This document shows positions 55,085 to 64,000 of a DNA stretch of 64,000 nt, one piece after another. Location of the stretch: NCBI RefSeq assembly GCF_024806835.1, contig NZ_JANTYU010000006.1, forward strand, positions 248,001 to 312,000, read 5' to 3'. The notes beneath the pieces were generated by a model that had not been told where the DNA came from, ran no database searches, and saw only the letters and a list, made by a program, of their open reading frames with translations. Both the position numbers and the translations under genes were made by a program. Position 1 is the first letter of the stretch; each line of letters opens with the position of its first letter. This DNA is from Xanthomonas sp. 3793. Its GTDB lineage: Bacteria; Pseudomonadota; Gammaproteobacteria; Xanthomonadales; Xanthomonadaceae.

Positions 55085-55522
55085 ATGCACCCTGAAGCAT
55101 CTTCCATTACCCACACCCACCCGCACGCCCTGCCTGCGCCCGCGCAACGGTGGCATCGCATCGTGCTGGAGCGCGACTGGGATGCGCTGCCGGCACTGCT
55201 GGACGCCCAGGCGACCTATCACACCCCTGCGCAGCTGGAACCGCTGCGCGGCAGGCAGGCAGTGACCGACGTGCTGCGCCTGGTATTCAGCGTCTTCGAC
55301 AGCTTTGCGTACCTGCGCAGTTTCAGTGGCGAAGACGGGCATGCGCTGGAGTTCACCGCACGCGTGGGCGACAGCACGCTGTTCGGAATCGACCTGGTGC
55401 GCTTCGATGCCGATGGCAAGCTGGTGGAACTGGTGGTGATGCTGCGGCCGCGCGAGGGCCTGGATGCACTGGGTGCGGCACTGGCGCGACGCATCCAGCA
55501 CAGCGCTGCGCCGCCCAAGTAA
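55085..55522 (+). CDS. NTF2-like (SnoaL-type) protein
   Basis: 145 aa from ATG 55085. RWHRIVLERDWDALPALLDA, YHTPAQLEPLRGRQAVTDVL, then FTARVGDSTLFGIDLVRFDA, KLVELVVMLRPREGLDALG form the NTF2-like cone fold. It is the last gene of the AraC-linked set, 93 bp after the aldehyde dehydrogenase. Ligand unknown. Confidence 0.75.
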   Translation: MHPEASSITHTHPHALPAPAQRWHRIVLERDWDALPALLDAQATYHTPAQLEPLRGRQAVTDVLRLVFSVFDSFAYLRSFSGEDGHALEFTARVGDSTLFGIDLVRFDADGKLVELVVMLRPREGLDALGAALARRIQHSAAPPK

Positions 55523-56086
55523 GCGCGGCCAACGAACGGTGGCCACATTGACGCTGACGAGCGCGTCAGGCGTGCACCGACTGCATAGCAGTGCGGCGTC
55601 AGCGGGGTGTGGTCGCGCTTGGGAGCTGTGCGTTCGATGGTTGTCACGCCCGGTGCTTGCGGGCTTTGCTGCGCGTCAGCGATGTTTCACAACGGCGAGC
55701 AAAATGCAGCGCGCCATCGTCGGCGAGCGTGGACGGCACGTTCGAAAACCGCAGTGGACGAGCCGTACATCCCGCACCAAGCAGCGTCCGCGTCTGCCTG
55801 GCGGTGCGTACAGTGTTTTATTAGATGTTCTACGCGCTGCTGTGAAGCTGCGGCGGAGAGCGAGCACCCGACTTACCATGTCGCTGCAGCGCTGGCGTAT
55901 ACCAGCGTGCGGTTCTGCGATCTTGGGACGCAATAAGCAAGGGCACCATTACCGCAGCACGCCTGTCGTACTGCCGTGGCTACTCAGGATCGCTTGCGCG
56001 CGACATCCGGGTCACGGGTACGAGGGCAGCGACGACGAAACGATTGGGCGCATCGGCTACGGCATTCGCAGCGACGCCCTCGGTCG
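55523..56086. other. Convergent intergenic region, no gene seen
   Basis: 564 bp between the NTF2-like gene and the end of the minus-strand membrane protein operon. Several frames are open, but none has a ribosome binding site or family likeness. Confidence 0.4.
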
Positions 56087-57829
56087 TCAGGCGCGCCTGC
56101 GCTCCAGCCACCACGTGGCGGTTGCCACCGCCAGCCATAGCAGCAGCCACGGCCAGCGCGGTCCGGGCTGCGAGGCGGGGCGCGTCGTTGCAGGCGTGGA
56201 TGCGTGCGCTGCGGCCAATGCCAGCGTGTGCGCGCGCAGTTGCTGCCGGTACAGCGCCGGCGCCTCGCCGGGTGCGCGCACATAGATCCAGCGTGGGCTG
56301 GGTCCGCCGTGCAGCCGATGCCAGCCGGTGGCAGCCGGCCAGTAGCCTGCGCAGCGCGCTGCGTTGCCGGTGCGTTCGACCAACAGACGCTGGCGGCTGC
56401 CATCGGGTGCGCCCACGGCCGCGTCGGCCGCCAGATCGCACAGGAGCATGCGTTGTCCCGACCAGCCCTCCTGCACCGACGATGCTGGCGCACCTGTCGG
56501 GCGTGCCACCGCGCCGAGCAATTGCGCCCAGAGCTGCGCATGCAGCGCGCGCTGGCCGGCCAGCACCAGCGTGTAACTGTCCTGGACCACGCTGACCCCG
56601 ATGCGCCCGCGCCCGACACTGCGCCACCAACCCAGGGCCGTACCGTCGCGGGCGCGCGCGGAGATCACCGCATCGCTGCCCTGCGGCTGCAGGTTGCGGC
56701 GTTGCAGCGACGGCGGAGCGGTCTGTGTGCCGGCATCGCCAGGCGTGCCTGCCGGTGCCAGGGCAACGGCGCTGCTGGCGTCGCCGCCGGTCACCGCCAG
56801 CCCGAGCGCGGCCAGGGCGGTGCGGGTGGCGGCATCGGCCGGATCGGCCGCCTGCACCAGCACGCCCAGGCCGCGCGCGATCGCTGCGCTCACCGCCTGC
56901 CGTTGCGGGATGGGCATGGCCAGCAGGCGCCGGGCGTCGAGCACCAGCACATCCATCCGGTCGAGGCTGGCGACGTCCAGGCTGACCGCATCGCCCAGCT
57001 GCAGGCCGGCGCTGACGCTGACCTGGCTGCGCGCCACCAGTCCCGCATCGCTGGCCCAGCGGCGCAGGTACTTGAACTCCGGCTGCGGCGCACCGGCCAG
57101 CAGCACCACCCGGGCCGGCGGCACGGCGGCGATCTGCACCGGGACATCCAGGCGGCCCAGCTTGCCGCCGGCGGCATCGCGCAACTGCAGCGCGAACAGC
57201 ACCTGCCCTGGTGCATTCGCCAGGCCACGCAGGCGCACCTGGCCCTGCGCATCCGGGCGGGCGCGATCGACGCGCTGGCCGGACGGGTCGAGCAGGTCCA
57301 CCTGGGCGTTGGCCACGCCCTGCACCTGCGCGGTGAGGGTGACCAGCTGGCCCGGCGCGACGGCTGCCGGTGCCCAGGCCGCGACCAGCCCGCGCACGGG
57401 CGGGCCCAGCGCGGCCTGCACCGCCACCCCTGCCAGGCCATCGCGGTCGCGTGCGGGCAGGCCGTCGCCATGTACCACCACGCTGGCGGTGCCGGGGTTG
57501 CGACGCAGCGCAGTCGCCAGGTCGGGCACGCGCGGCACGCCGGGCAGGCGGGGGGCTTCCGGCAATGCCACCCACTGCGCGCCCGGGCGGATCTGCGTCG
57601 TGTCGGTGCCTGCGGTGGCCACCTGCAGCACGCCGGCAATGTCGGCTCGCGGTGGCGGCAGCAGCACCGGATAAAGCAGGACCGCCAGCACCGGCTGGGC
57701 GGCCAGCAACCACCACAGCCGGGCGCGCGCACGCGCCTGGGCTGCGCGCGCGCGCAGCAGACGGATCCAGCCGACGACCACCAGCAGCGCCAGAACGGCG
57801 GCCACCAGCCAGGGCAGTGCGGTGGTCAT
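56087..57829 (-). CDS. Large membrane protein at the end of the MoxR-BatA operon
   Basis: 580 aa from ATG 57829, overlapping the preceding gene by 4 bp. Two N-terminal helices (LPWLVAAVLALLVVVGWIRL and LWWLLAAQPVLAVLLYPVLL) are followed by a large beta-rich domain and a C-terminal helix (WPWLLLWLAVATATWWLERR). It has a glutamine amidotransferase-like or VWA-associated look (VLVLDARRLLAMP, LGVLVQAAD). Similar end genes occur in Bat-type operons of xanthomonads. No defined activity. Confidence 0.65.
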   Translation of the reverse strand: MTTALPWLVAAVLALLVVVGWIRLLRARAAQARARARLWWLLAAQPVLAVLLYPVLLPPPRADIAGVLQVATAGTDTTQIRPGAQWVALPEAPRLPGVPRVPDLATALRRNPGTASVVVHGDGLPARDRDGLAGVAVQAALGPPVRGLVAAWAPAAVAPGQLVTLTAQVQGVANAQVDLLDPSGQRVDRARPDAQGQVRLRGLANAPGQVLFALQLRDAAGGKLGRLDVPVQIAAVPPARVVLLAGAPQPEFKYLRRWASDAGLVARSQVSVSAGLQLGDAVSLDVASLDRMDVLVLDARRLLAMPIPQRQAVSAAIARGLGVLVQAADPADAATRTALAALGLAVTGGDASSAVALAPAGTPGDAGTQTAPPSLQRRNLQPQGSDAVISARARDGTALGWWRSVGRGRIGVSVVQDSYTLVLAGQRALHAQLWAQLLGAVARPTGAPASSVQEGWSGQRMLLCDLAADAAVGAPDGSRQRLLVERTGNAARCAGYWPAATGWHRLHGGPSPRWIYVRAPGEAPALYRQQLRAHTLALAAAHASTPATTRPASQPGPRWPWLLLWLAVATATWWLERRRA

Positions 57830-60090
57830 GGCGGTGGCCCCCCACGCAAGGCATCCAGGTAACGCTGGCCGCGCGCGTCGGCGGCCGGGCGGCGGTCCAC
57901 CGGCGCCGGTGGTGCACTGAGCGTGGGCCACACCAGCGCACGCAGCTGCGCGCGGCAGCGCAGGCAGGCAGGCTCGCTGCGCAGGGTTTCCACCGCGGCC
58001 GCCACGCCGAGTGGGTCGGGCACCAGGTCCTGGGCGCCCTGCAGCCAGCGGGTGTAGCGATCGAGGACGGCCTCCGGTACCGCGCCGTCTTCGCCCAGCG
58101 CGGTCCACAGCGCCAGCGCCGAGGGGTCCGGTGGCGGTCGGGTGTCCAGGGCGGCGGGGCGGTCGCCCAGTCCGTCGCGCTTGCCGCTCATGCGCCGGCT
58201 CGGATCGATCGGCGGCAATTGCGTGCCGACGCGTGCGAGATAGATGCGCTCGGCCTGCTGCACCTGCTTGATGAAGCCCAGCGCCTTGTTGGCGAACGGC
58301 AGCGCGCGCTCGGGGTGGCCCTGGCGTAATTCGCCCTCGGATTGCCACATCTGGTCCAGCGCGGCGCGCAGCAGGGCACGGGTCTGCGGGTCCAGCAAGG
58401 TGGCCGCTTCGGCGTGGTCGTGGGTGTGGCCGAACTCGGTCAGCACGTCCTGCGCCTGGCCGAAGCCGCTGCGCTCGTGGCCCCCATCGGCGTGATCGTG
58501 GTCGTGATCGTCCAGGGCTGCCGCGCCGCTGGCGGGTGCAGCGGCGTGATCGTGATCGTGATCGTGATCGGCGTGTGGATGGGTGGCGTCGTGGGCGTGC
58601 TCGGCCGGCGCATCGGCGGTCGGCATGTCGGCGGTGGGCAAGTCATCGGCCGGGGTGTCGCTGGTGGGCGGTGCGTCGGCGGTCGGCGGGCCCTTGGGCG
58701 CGCCTTCGCTCTCTTCGCCCAGGAACTGGCCGTAGCGCAGCCGCAGCAGGCGCTGGTCCACGCCGATGGCGTCGGAGCGTTTGAGATAGGTGGCATCGTC
58801 CAGGCGCGGTTTTTCCTTCAGCAGCGCCTGCGCGTCGATGATGATCTGGCGCTGGCTGCGGAAATAGGCCGGCAAGGTCTGTTTGACGCTGGCTTCCAGG
58901 TCGGCGGCCATGCTTTGTTCCGGTGGCGGCCAGCGCAGGATCACGCTGGCGCTGCGGCCTTCCTGTGGGTCGGGCTGGCGGGTGTCGTGCACGATGAGCT
59001 GCGCGATCAGGTCGTCGCCGGCGGCCATGCCCAGCGCCTGCGGCTGCAGCGTGGTGGCGAAGCTGCGGCGGGTGGCCGGCCCGCTGCCGGTGAGCGGGCG
59101 GCGCTGGGTCTTGAAGGTGATGTTCTCGCCGCTGCCCTGGGCCAGGGTCAGGCGCAGCTCGGCGCTGGCGGCCACGGCGTAATCGTCGCCGGCTTCGAAG
59201 CGCAGGGTCCAGGGGCCATTGGCCGGCGTCCACAGCACCAGGCTCTGCTCGGGCGCAAGCACGCGCACCTGCGGCGGGCGGTCGGGCAGTACCTCCAGCC
59301 GGTGCAGTTGGCGGTCGGCGGGCGTGCCGTCGATGAGGATGCGGTACAGGCTGGCGCGCGTGGCGGTCCATTGCCCCTGCCACTGATCGCTGCTGCCCTG
59401 CCGGGCCAGCGGGATGAGGCGGCCGTCAGTCAGGCGCAGTGCCACGTTGCGCGGGGCCGGGCTGACCTGCAGCTGCCAGTCCAGCCGGGTGCCGACGGGC
59501 ACGCGCGCGTCCAGGCCGGGCAGCCGCGCGGCGGGAAGGCCGGTGTAGGCCGGCGGTGTGCTGCGTAGCTGCGCCTGGCGCAGCATCGCAGCGCTGCTGC
59601 CGGCACCGGCGGCGCTCACCCGGTCGGCGGGGGCGGCAGGCGGCGGCGCACGCGGCGGCCACAGCAGTAACGCGCCGCAGGCGACCAGCCCGAGCAGACT
59701 CCAGGGCCATGCGCGTCGCCACGGCCAGGCCGGGCGCAGATCGCGCGGAGTGCTGCGCAGGCGCTGTTCCAGCCGCTGCCGTTGCAGCGCCTGCAGCGGG
59801 CCCAGTTGCGCGGCCGGCAAGAACAACAGGTCGCTGCTGTCGTCCAGGTCCGGTTCGCGATCCAGCCGACGGATCAGCCAGGTCTGATCCAGCTGCCGCG
59901 CTGCGTGCAGCGCGATGATGGCCAGTAGCACGATGCCCGCCAGCAACAGTGGCACCACCGCTGCGTGCGCGCCCATGCGCCAGGCCAGCGCACCCGGCAG
60001 CAACGCCAGCGGCCAGCCGAACACCAGCACGCCGGCAGCGCGCCGCCAGCGTGCGGCTTGCCACGCGCGCTGCAGCACCGGCGTGCTCAT
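57826..60090 (-). CDS. Large membrane protein with Asp/His-rich segment (DUF4175-like)
   Basis: 754 aa from ATG 60090. Two N-terminal helix groups (residues about 15-58 and 125-148) precede a beta-rich periplasmic-type part with TPPAYTGLP and LEVLPDRPPQVRVLAP, then a helical C-terminal half. Residues near 490-545 are an Asp/His run (AHDATHPHADHDHDHDHAAA and LDDHDHDHADG) that could bind divalent metals. The layout resembles DUF4175-type proteins. It overlaps its neighbours by 4 bp on both sides, so it belongs to a translationally coupled operon. Confidence 0.65.
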   Translation of the reverse strand: MSTPVLQRAWQAARWRRAAGVLVFGWPLALLPGALAWRMGAHAAVVPLLLAGIVLLAIIALHAARQLDQTWLIRRLDREPDLDDSSDLLFLPAAQLGPLQALQRQRLEQRLRSTPRDLRPAWPWRRAWPWSLLGLVACGALLLWPPRAPPPAAPADRVSAAGAGSSAAMLRQAQLRSTPPAYTGLPAARLPGLDARVPVGTRLDWQLQVSPAPRNVALRLTDGRLIPLARQGSSDQWQGQWTATRASLYRILIDGTPADRQLHRLEVLPDRPPQVRVLAPEQSLVLWTPANGPWTLRFEAGDDYAVAASAELRLTLAQGSGENITFKTQRRPLTGSGPATRRSFATTLQPQALGMAAGDDLIAQLIVHDTRQPDPQEGRSASVILRWPPPEQSMAADLEASVKQTLPAYFRSQRQIIIDAQALLKEKPRLDDATYLKRSDAIGVDQRLLRLRYGQFLGEESEGAPKGPPTADAPPTSDTPADDLPTADMPTADAPAEHAHDATHPHADHDHDHDHAAAPASGAAALDDHDHDHADGGHERSGFGQAQDVLTEFGHTHDHAEAATLLDPQTRALLRAALDQMWQSEGELRQGHPERALPFANKALGFIKQVQQAERIYLARVGTQLPPIDPSRRMSGKRDGLGDRPAALDTRPPPDPSALALWTALGEDGAVPEAVLDRYTRWLQGAQDLVPDPLGVAAAVETLRSEPACLRCRAQLRALVWPTLSAPPAPVDRRPAADARGQRYLDALRGGPPP
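58546..58569. repeat. GTGATC x4 hexanucleotide repeat in the coding sequence
   Basis: Four perfect in-frame GTGATC units. On the minus strand this encodes Asp-His repeats of the His-rich segment. Similar GTGATCGTGGTC units lie near 58492-58512. Copy number could change by slippage without a frameshift. Confidence 0.8.
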
Positions 60091-61277
60091 GCCGCGCTGC
60101 TCCTGCGCGGGGCGGTGGCCAGCCAACGCTCGAGCGCGAACAGCAGCAGCACCGCACCGATCAGCCACGATGCCAGCGGCCACGGCGGTGTACTCAGCCG
60201 GATCGCGCTGCCGCGCTGTGGTGGCAGTGTCTGCGCCAGGGCGCGTTGCGGGATGGCAGGTGGTTGCAGCGCAGCGTGCAGGCGGGTGGGGAAATCGGCG
60301 TCCAACAGTGCCGGCAGCTGCTGCGGCTGCAGTGGCGTGGCCCAGCGCAGCAGACGCCCGCGCCCGACTGCGGCGGCGTCGAGTACGGGCTGCCCCTGCA
60401 GGTCGAGCGCGGGCTGCAGCGCGGCGGCGAGTGCGGGCGGCACCGGCGTGCCCGCATCCAGCAGCAGCTGGCCGCCGGCTGCAACCCAGTCCTGCACCGG
60501 CGCGGGCGGAGCGGTGGACGACAACCATGCCACCACCGTGCCGGGCGCCCATCGCGCCGGCACTGCCTCGGCAGGCACGCCCACCGGCATGTTGCCCGGC
60601 AGCGCCCAGGCGGCATGCACCGCGCGTAGATAGCGCAGGGCCGGTGCGGCGCGGTCGTCGGCAATCGCCTGCAAGCGCAGCGGCGCGGTGGCAGGCGTGG
60701 CGGCCACCGGCGATGCACCGGGCAGCACCTGCCACTGCACTGCACGCGACAGCTGTACCCGCTGCGCATCCACCACGCCCCATTGCGCGGGCACGATCAC
60801 GCTGAGCGGCGCGTCTACGGGCAGGCTGGCATCGAGTTCGCGCAGCAGGCTAGCCACCGGTTGCGGACTGTCGGCGTGTGGACCAGTGCCCTCGGTGGCA
60901 TCGGCCCTGGCATCGATCGGTAAAAAGCCAGGCGCCAGCCACACCCACTGCGCATCCTTGGGCTGTGGCAGCGCGCGTGCCGCAGCCAGGTCCACACCCG
61001 GGCTCACCGCGATGCGCGGGCGCGCATCCTGCTGCGCGCGTAACGCGGGCTCGGCCAGCAGCAGTGCCACCACGGCCAGCAGCAGCAGGCGTACCAGCAG
61101 CAGCGGCAGTTCGTCCAGGCGCACGCGGTGGCGTGGGCGCGGCACCGCACGCAGCCAACGCAGCGCGGCAAACTCGGTGGGCCGGTGCTCGCTGCGCCGC
61201 GCCAGATGGATCAGCAACGGCAGCAGCAGCGCAGCCAGTGCCGCAAGCCCGGCCGGAAACAGCAACAGCAGATTCAT
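60087..61277 (-). CDS. BatA-domain membrane protein
   Basis: 396 aa from ATG 61277. N-terminal BatA pattern: LLLLFPAGLAALAALLLPLL, HLARRSEHRPTEFAALRWLR, HRVRLDELPLLLVRLLLLAV. A central periplasmic region follows, then a C-terminal helix (ASWLIGAVLLLFALERWL). In Bat (Bacteroides aerotolerance) operons such proteins pair with MoxR ATPase and DUF58. Overlaps the next gene by 4 bp. Confidence 0.75.
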   Translation of the reverse strand: MNLLLLFPAGLAALAALLLPLLIHLARRSEHRPTEFAALRWLRAVPRPRHRVRLDELPLLLVRLLLLAVVALLLAEPALRAQQDARPRIAVSPGVDLAAARALPQPKDAQWVWLAPGFLPIDARADATEGTGPHADSPQPVASLLRELDASLPVDAPLSVIVPAQWGVVDAQRVQLSRAVQWQVLPGASPVAATPATAPLRLQAIADDRAAPALRYLRAVHAAWALPGNMPVGVPAEAVPARWAPGTVVAWLSSTAPPAPVQDWVAAGGQLLLDAGTPVPPALAAALQPALDLQGQPVLDAAAVGRGRLLRWATPLQPQQLPALLDADFPTRLHAALQPPAIPQRALAQTLPPQRGSAIRLSTPPWPLASWLIGAVLLLFALERWLATAPRRSSAA

Positions 61278-61802
61278 GCCCCTGCCCCTGCACTGACGCT
61301 GCGCGCGCGTGCGTTCATGGCACTGCGGTGGTGCGTCCGTCTGTGGGCATGCTGGAGTTGTTGGCTGAGCTGCCACCGCCGCTGTAGCCGCAATCGCAGC
61401 GGGAGTTGCATCCACGGTTGCATGGCGTGCGCAGGCGCGACGGTGGTCGGCGTTGCACCCATGCGAAGACCTCGCCCAGGTAGCTGTGCTCGCAACTGCA
61501 ACTGCAATCGCACCAGCATTGGCATGCAGAGCTGCATGGCATGCGCATGATCGACGTCGACAAGCACTGCCCTCATGCGCAGGGGATACCCGGGCAATGC
61601 AGATGCACCGCACACGGTGCTGGATACCGTGCCGACATCGACATGCCGCACACGATGGTCGCCGGTACGCGTGGCTGCCACTGCGGCCTGTGCCCGCTGG
61701 CAGCAACACGCATTCGGCGCTGCGGCGGCTGCACCGCCATGCTCCAACGCCGGACCGATAGCGAGATGGACGGCGCAGTCGCCACACCATACAGGCACGT
61801 GC
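61278..61802. other. Unusual 525-bp gap inside the MoxR operon
   Basis: The flanking genes are closely packed, but this stretch has no convincing gene. It is rich in short GCATG/GCAACTGCA-type units (for example around 61490-61550). It may contain an internal promoter or remnant sequence. Confidence 0.4.
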
Positions 61803-62699
61803 TCATCGGGCCGCACCCCGACCGAACAGCTGGCGCAGCGCGGCATCGGCCGGCGCATCCAGGTAATGCACGGCATGCGCAATGCCGGCCGCTTGCCAGC
61901 GCGCCTGCCGCGCGCGCTGGGCCGCGGCGAAGCGTTGCAGATAGTCCTCGCGCATGGCCGCGCCATCGCCCAACAGTTCTTCGCCGGTTTCCGGGTCGCG
62001 AAAGCGGTGCCCGCCGCTGAATCGAAAATCGCGTTCGTCGCAGGTGAGCACCTGCAGCTGCAGCACTTCACGGCGCGCCGCCGCGAATTTTTCCAGTGCG
62101 CTCGCCAGCTCTTCATCGAACCCATCGCCGATGGACAGCAGCAGGTCGTGCGCGGCGATGCGTTCCCACAACGGCCGTAGCGCGTCCAGCCCGGGCCAGC
62201 GGCCGCCGGCGCGCAAGCCGTGCAAGGCCAGCCACAGCCGGTCGCGTTGGCGGCTGCCGACACCGGCCGGCACCGCGACCAGGCCGCCGCCATGCAGTGC
62301 ATACAGGCCGACACGATCACCTTGCTGCAGCGCCACTTCGGCCGCGCATGCGGCCAGCGTCGCCATCGTGTGCAGGCGGGTGTGCGACGGCCGCGCGCTG
62401 TCGGCCTGCCCGGCCGAGGCAGTGGCATCGAGCAGCAACCACAGCGTCAACGGACTTTCGCGCTCGGCTTCGCGTACGAAAAAGCGGTCCGAGCGTGCGT
62501 AGAGCTTCCAGTCGATCTGGCGCAGCGCATCGCCCGGCTCGTAGGCGCGGTACTGCGCAAATTCCAGCCCGGCGCCGCGGCTGCGGCTGGCGTGCTGGCC
62601 GATCCCGTGCGCGCCCTGCGCCTGACGCCCACGCAGCTGCAGGCCGCGCAGGCGGCTGCGCACATCGGCGGGGATCAGGGCCGGCAGCGGTGAGTGCAT
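61803..62699 (-). CDS. DUF58-domain protein
   Basis: 298 aa from ATG 62699, 10 bp after the MoxR stop. GAGLEFAQYRAYEPGDALRQ and IDWKLYARSDRFFVREAE are the DUF58 hallmark, followed by a VWA-like part (LLLDATASAGQADS, LLLSIGDGFDEE). Works with MoxR AAA ATPases in assembly or metal insertion of partner proteins. Confidence 0.85.
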   Translation of the reverse strand: MHSPLPALIPADVRSRLRGLQLRGRQAQGAHGIGQHASRSRGAGLEFAQYRAYEPGDALRQIDWKLYARSDRFFVREAERESPLTLWLLLDATASAGQADSARPSHTRLHTMATLAACAAEVALQQGDRVGLYALHGGGLVAVPAGVGSRQRDRLWLALHGLRAGGRWPGLDALRPLWERIAAHDLLLSIGDGFDEELASALEKFAAARREVLQLQVLTCDERDFRFSGGHRFRDPETGEELLGDGAAMREDYLQRFAAAQRARQARWQAAGIAHAVHYLDAPADAALRQLFGRGAAR

Positions 62700-62709
62700 G
62701 GCGCTGCGC

Positions 62710-63702
<993 letters not shown>

Positions 63703-63731
63703 GGGGGAAGTCTCGTTATTTGGCTGCTGGC

Positions 63732-63796
63732 GTAGGAGCGCGCTTGCGCGCGATGCTTTACCGGTAAATCTTCGTCGCGCACCAGCGCGCTCCTAC
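63732..63796. repeat. REP/BIME-like palindromic element 1
   Basis: Starts GTAGGAGCGCGCTTGCGCGC and ends with the inverted GCGCGCTCCTAC, arms around a 30-base centre. Such units are abundant in xanthomonads as extragenic palindromes. Palindromic arms here are slightly imperfect. Confidence 0.75.
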
Positions 63797-63875
63797 AAAG
63801 GCATGCGGGGCTGGTGAGTGCGACGGCAGACGGTTGGCGGTGGTGTCGTGCCTGGAAAGATCTCCCGCACTTTCT

Positions 63876-63940
63876 GTAGGAGCGCGCTTGCGCGCGATGC
63901 GGCGTTACCGGGAAGGCATCGCGCGCAAGCGCGCTCCTAC
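63876..63940. repeat. REP/BIME-like palindromic element 2
   Basis: Same unit as element 1 in near-perfect form: GTAGGAGCGCGCTTGCGCGC with its inverted copy ending GCGCGCTCCTAC, total 65 bp. Spaced 80 bp from element 1. Confidence 0.8.
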
Positions 63941-64000
63941 ATGATGGTTTCAGTTGGTCAATGCATACATCACGATGTTCACTGCAAACCGGGTGTTGTC

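Larger units (their letters stand above)
63703..64000. other. Intergenic with two palindromic extragenic repeats
   Basis: Region upstream of moxR up to the window end. It contains the repeats at 63732-63796 and 63876-63940. No gene is seen. Confidence 0.5.

Noticed and set aside
53612-55546. 644-codon minus-strand frame opposite the aldehyde dehydrogenase
   Set aside because: Antisense shadow; the plus-strand frame carries complete catalytic motifs.
61541-62020. Plus-strand frame across the gap in the MoxR operon
   Set aside because: It runs into the antisense of DUF58, is cysteine/arginine-rich and has no start signal.

Overview
The window looks like a Xanthomonas (Xanthomonadaceae) chromosome. 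Most of it is GC-rich and tightly packed. It carries an X-T4SS effector with a XVIPCD secretion domain, an XAC0095-like small protein, a PL1 pectin lyase, and extragenic inverted repeats of the type common in xanthomonads. The species cannot be fixed from the sequence alone. No rRNA, tRNA, CRISPR array, integrase or complete insertion sequence was seen.

Region 1 (1-8.8 kb) is an accessory conflict region with visibly lower GC. It opens with the C-terminal part of an OLD-family nuclease (TOPRIM) overlapping a UvrD-like helicase gene, a Gabija-like (GajA/GajB, class 2 OLD) anti-phage pair cut by the window edge. Next, on the minus strand, is an antibacterial toxin-immunity operon. It has three tandem paralogous lipoproteins (candidate X-Tfi immunity proteins), then one zincin-type effector with a XVIPCD (X-Tfe), then an XAC0095-like small protein. 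A decayed paralogue of a small secreted protein (intact copy at 13.5 kb) lies between the two systems.

Region 2 (8.8-20.2 kb) holds a secreted pectin lyase, a run of small accessory genes (VOC, COQ7-like, CPCC, unknowns), an MFS exporter, a DHFR-like reductase and an HxlR-controlled DoxX-SDR pair. An AT-rich patch there carries two lipoprotein genes, the second with an HExxH motif.

Region 3 (20.4-36.3 kb) contains csbD, a three-PAS LuxR-type regulator and a membrane protein linked by a repeated operator-like dyad. It continues with a hybrid histidine kinase, an S10-like peptidase plus EF-hand protein, an HDOD protein, a protealysin-emfourin pair (protease and its inhibitor), a TetR/MFS divergon with three shared repeats, and a NUDIX hydrolase.

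Region 4 (36.4-48.7 kb) is mostly chromosomal housekeeping: a giant M48-TPR membrane protein, an AI-2E-type permease, an alpha/beta hydrolase with an altered acid position, a host-attachment family protein, a thioredoxin, proP, SRPBCC, EcsC and DUF938 proteins.

Region 5 (48.8-55.6 kb) is an AraC-type regulator divergent from a six-gene set (exported crotonase, SDR, YciI, SDR, aldehyde dehydrogenase, NTF2-like). Three direct repeats at 21-bp spacing lie in the divergent promoter. Region 6 (56-63.7 kb) is a minus-strand MoxR-DUF58-BatA-type operon with two large membrane proteins, bounded by two palindromic extragenic repeats at the window end.
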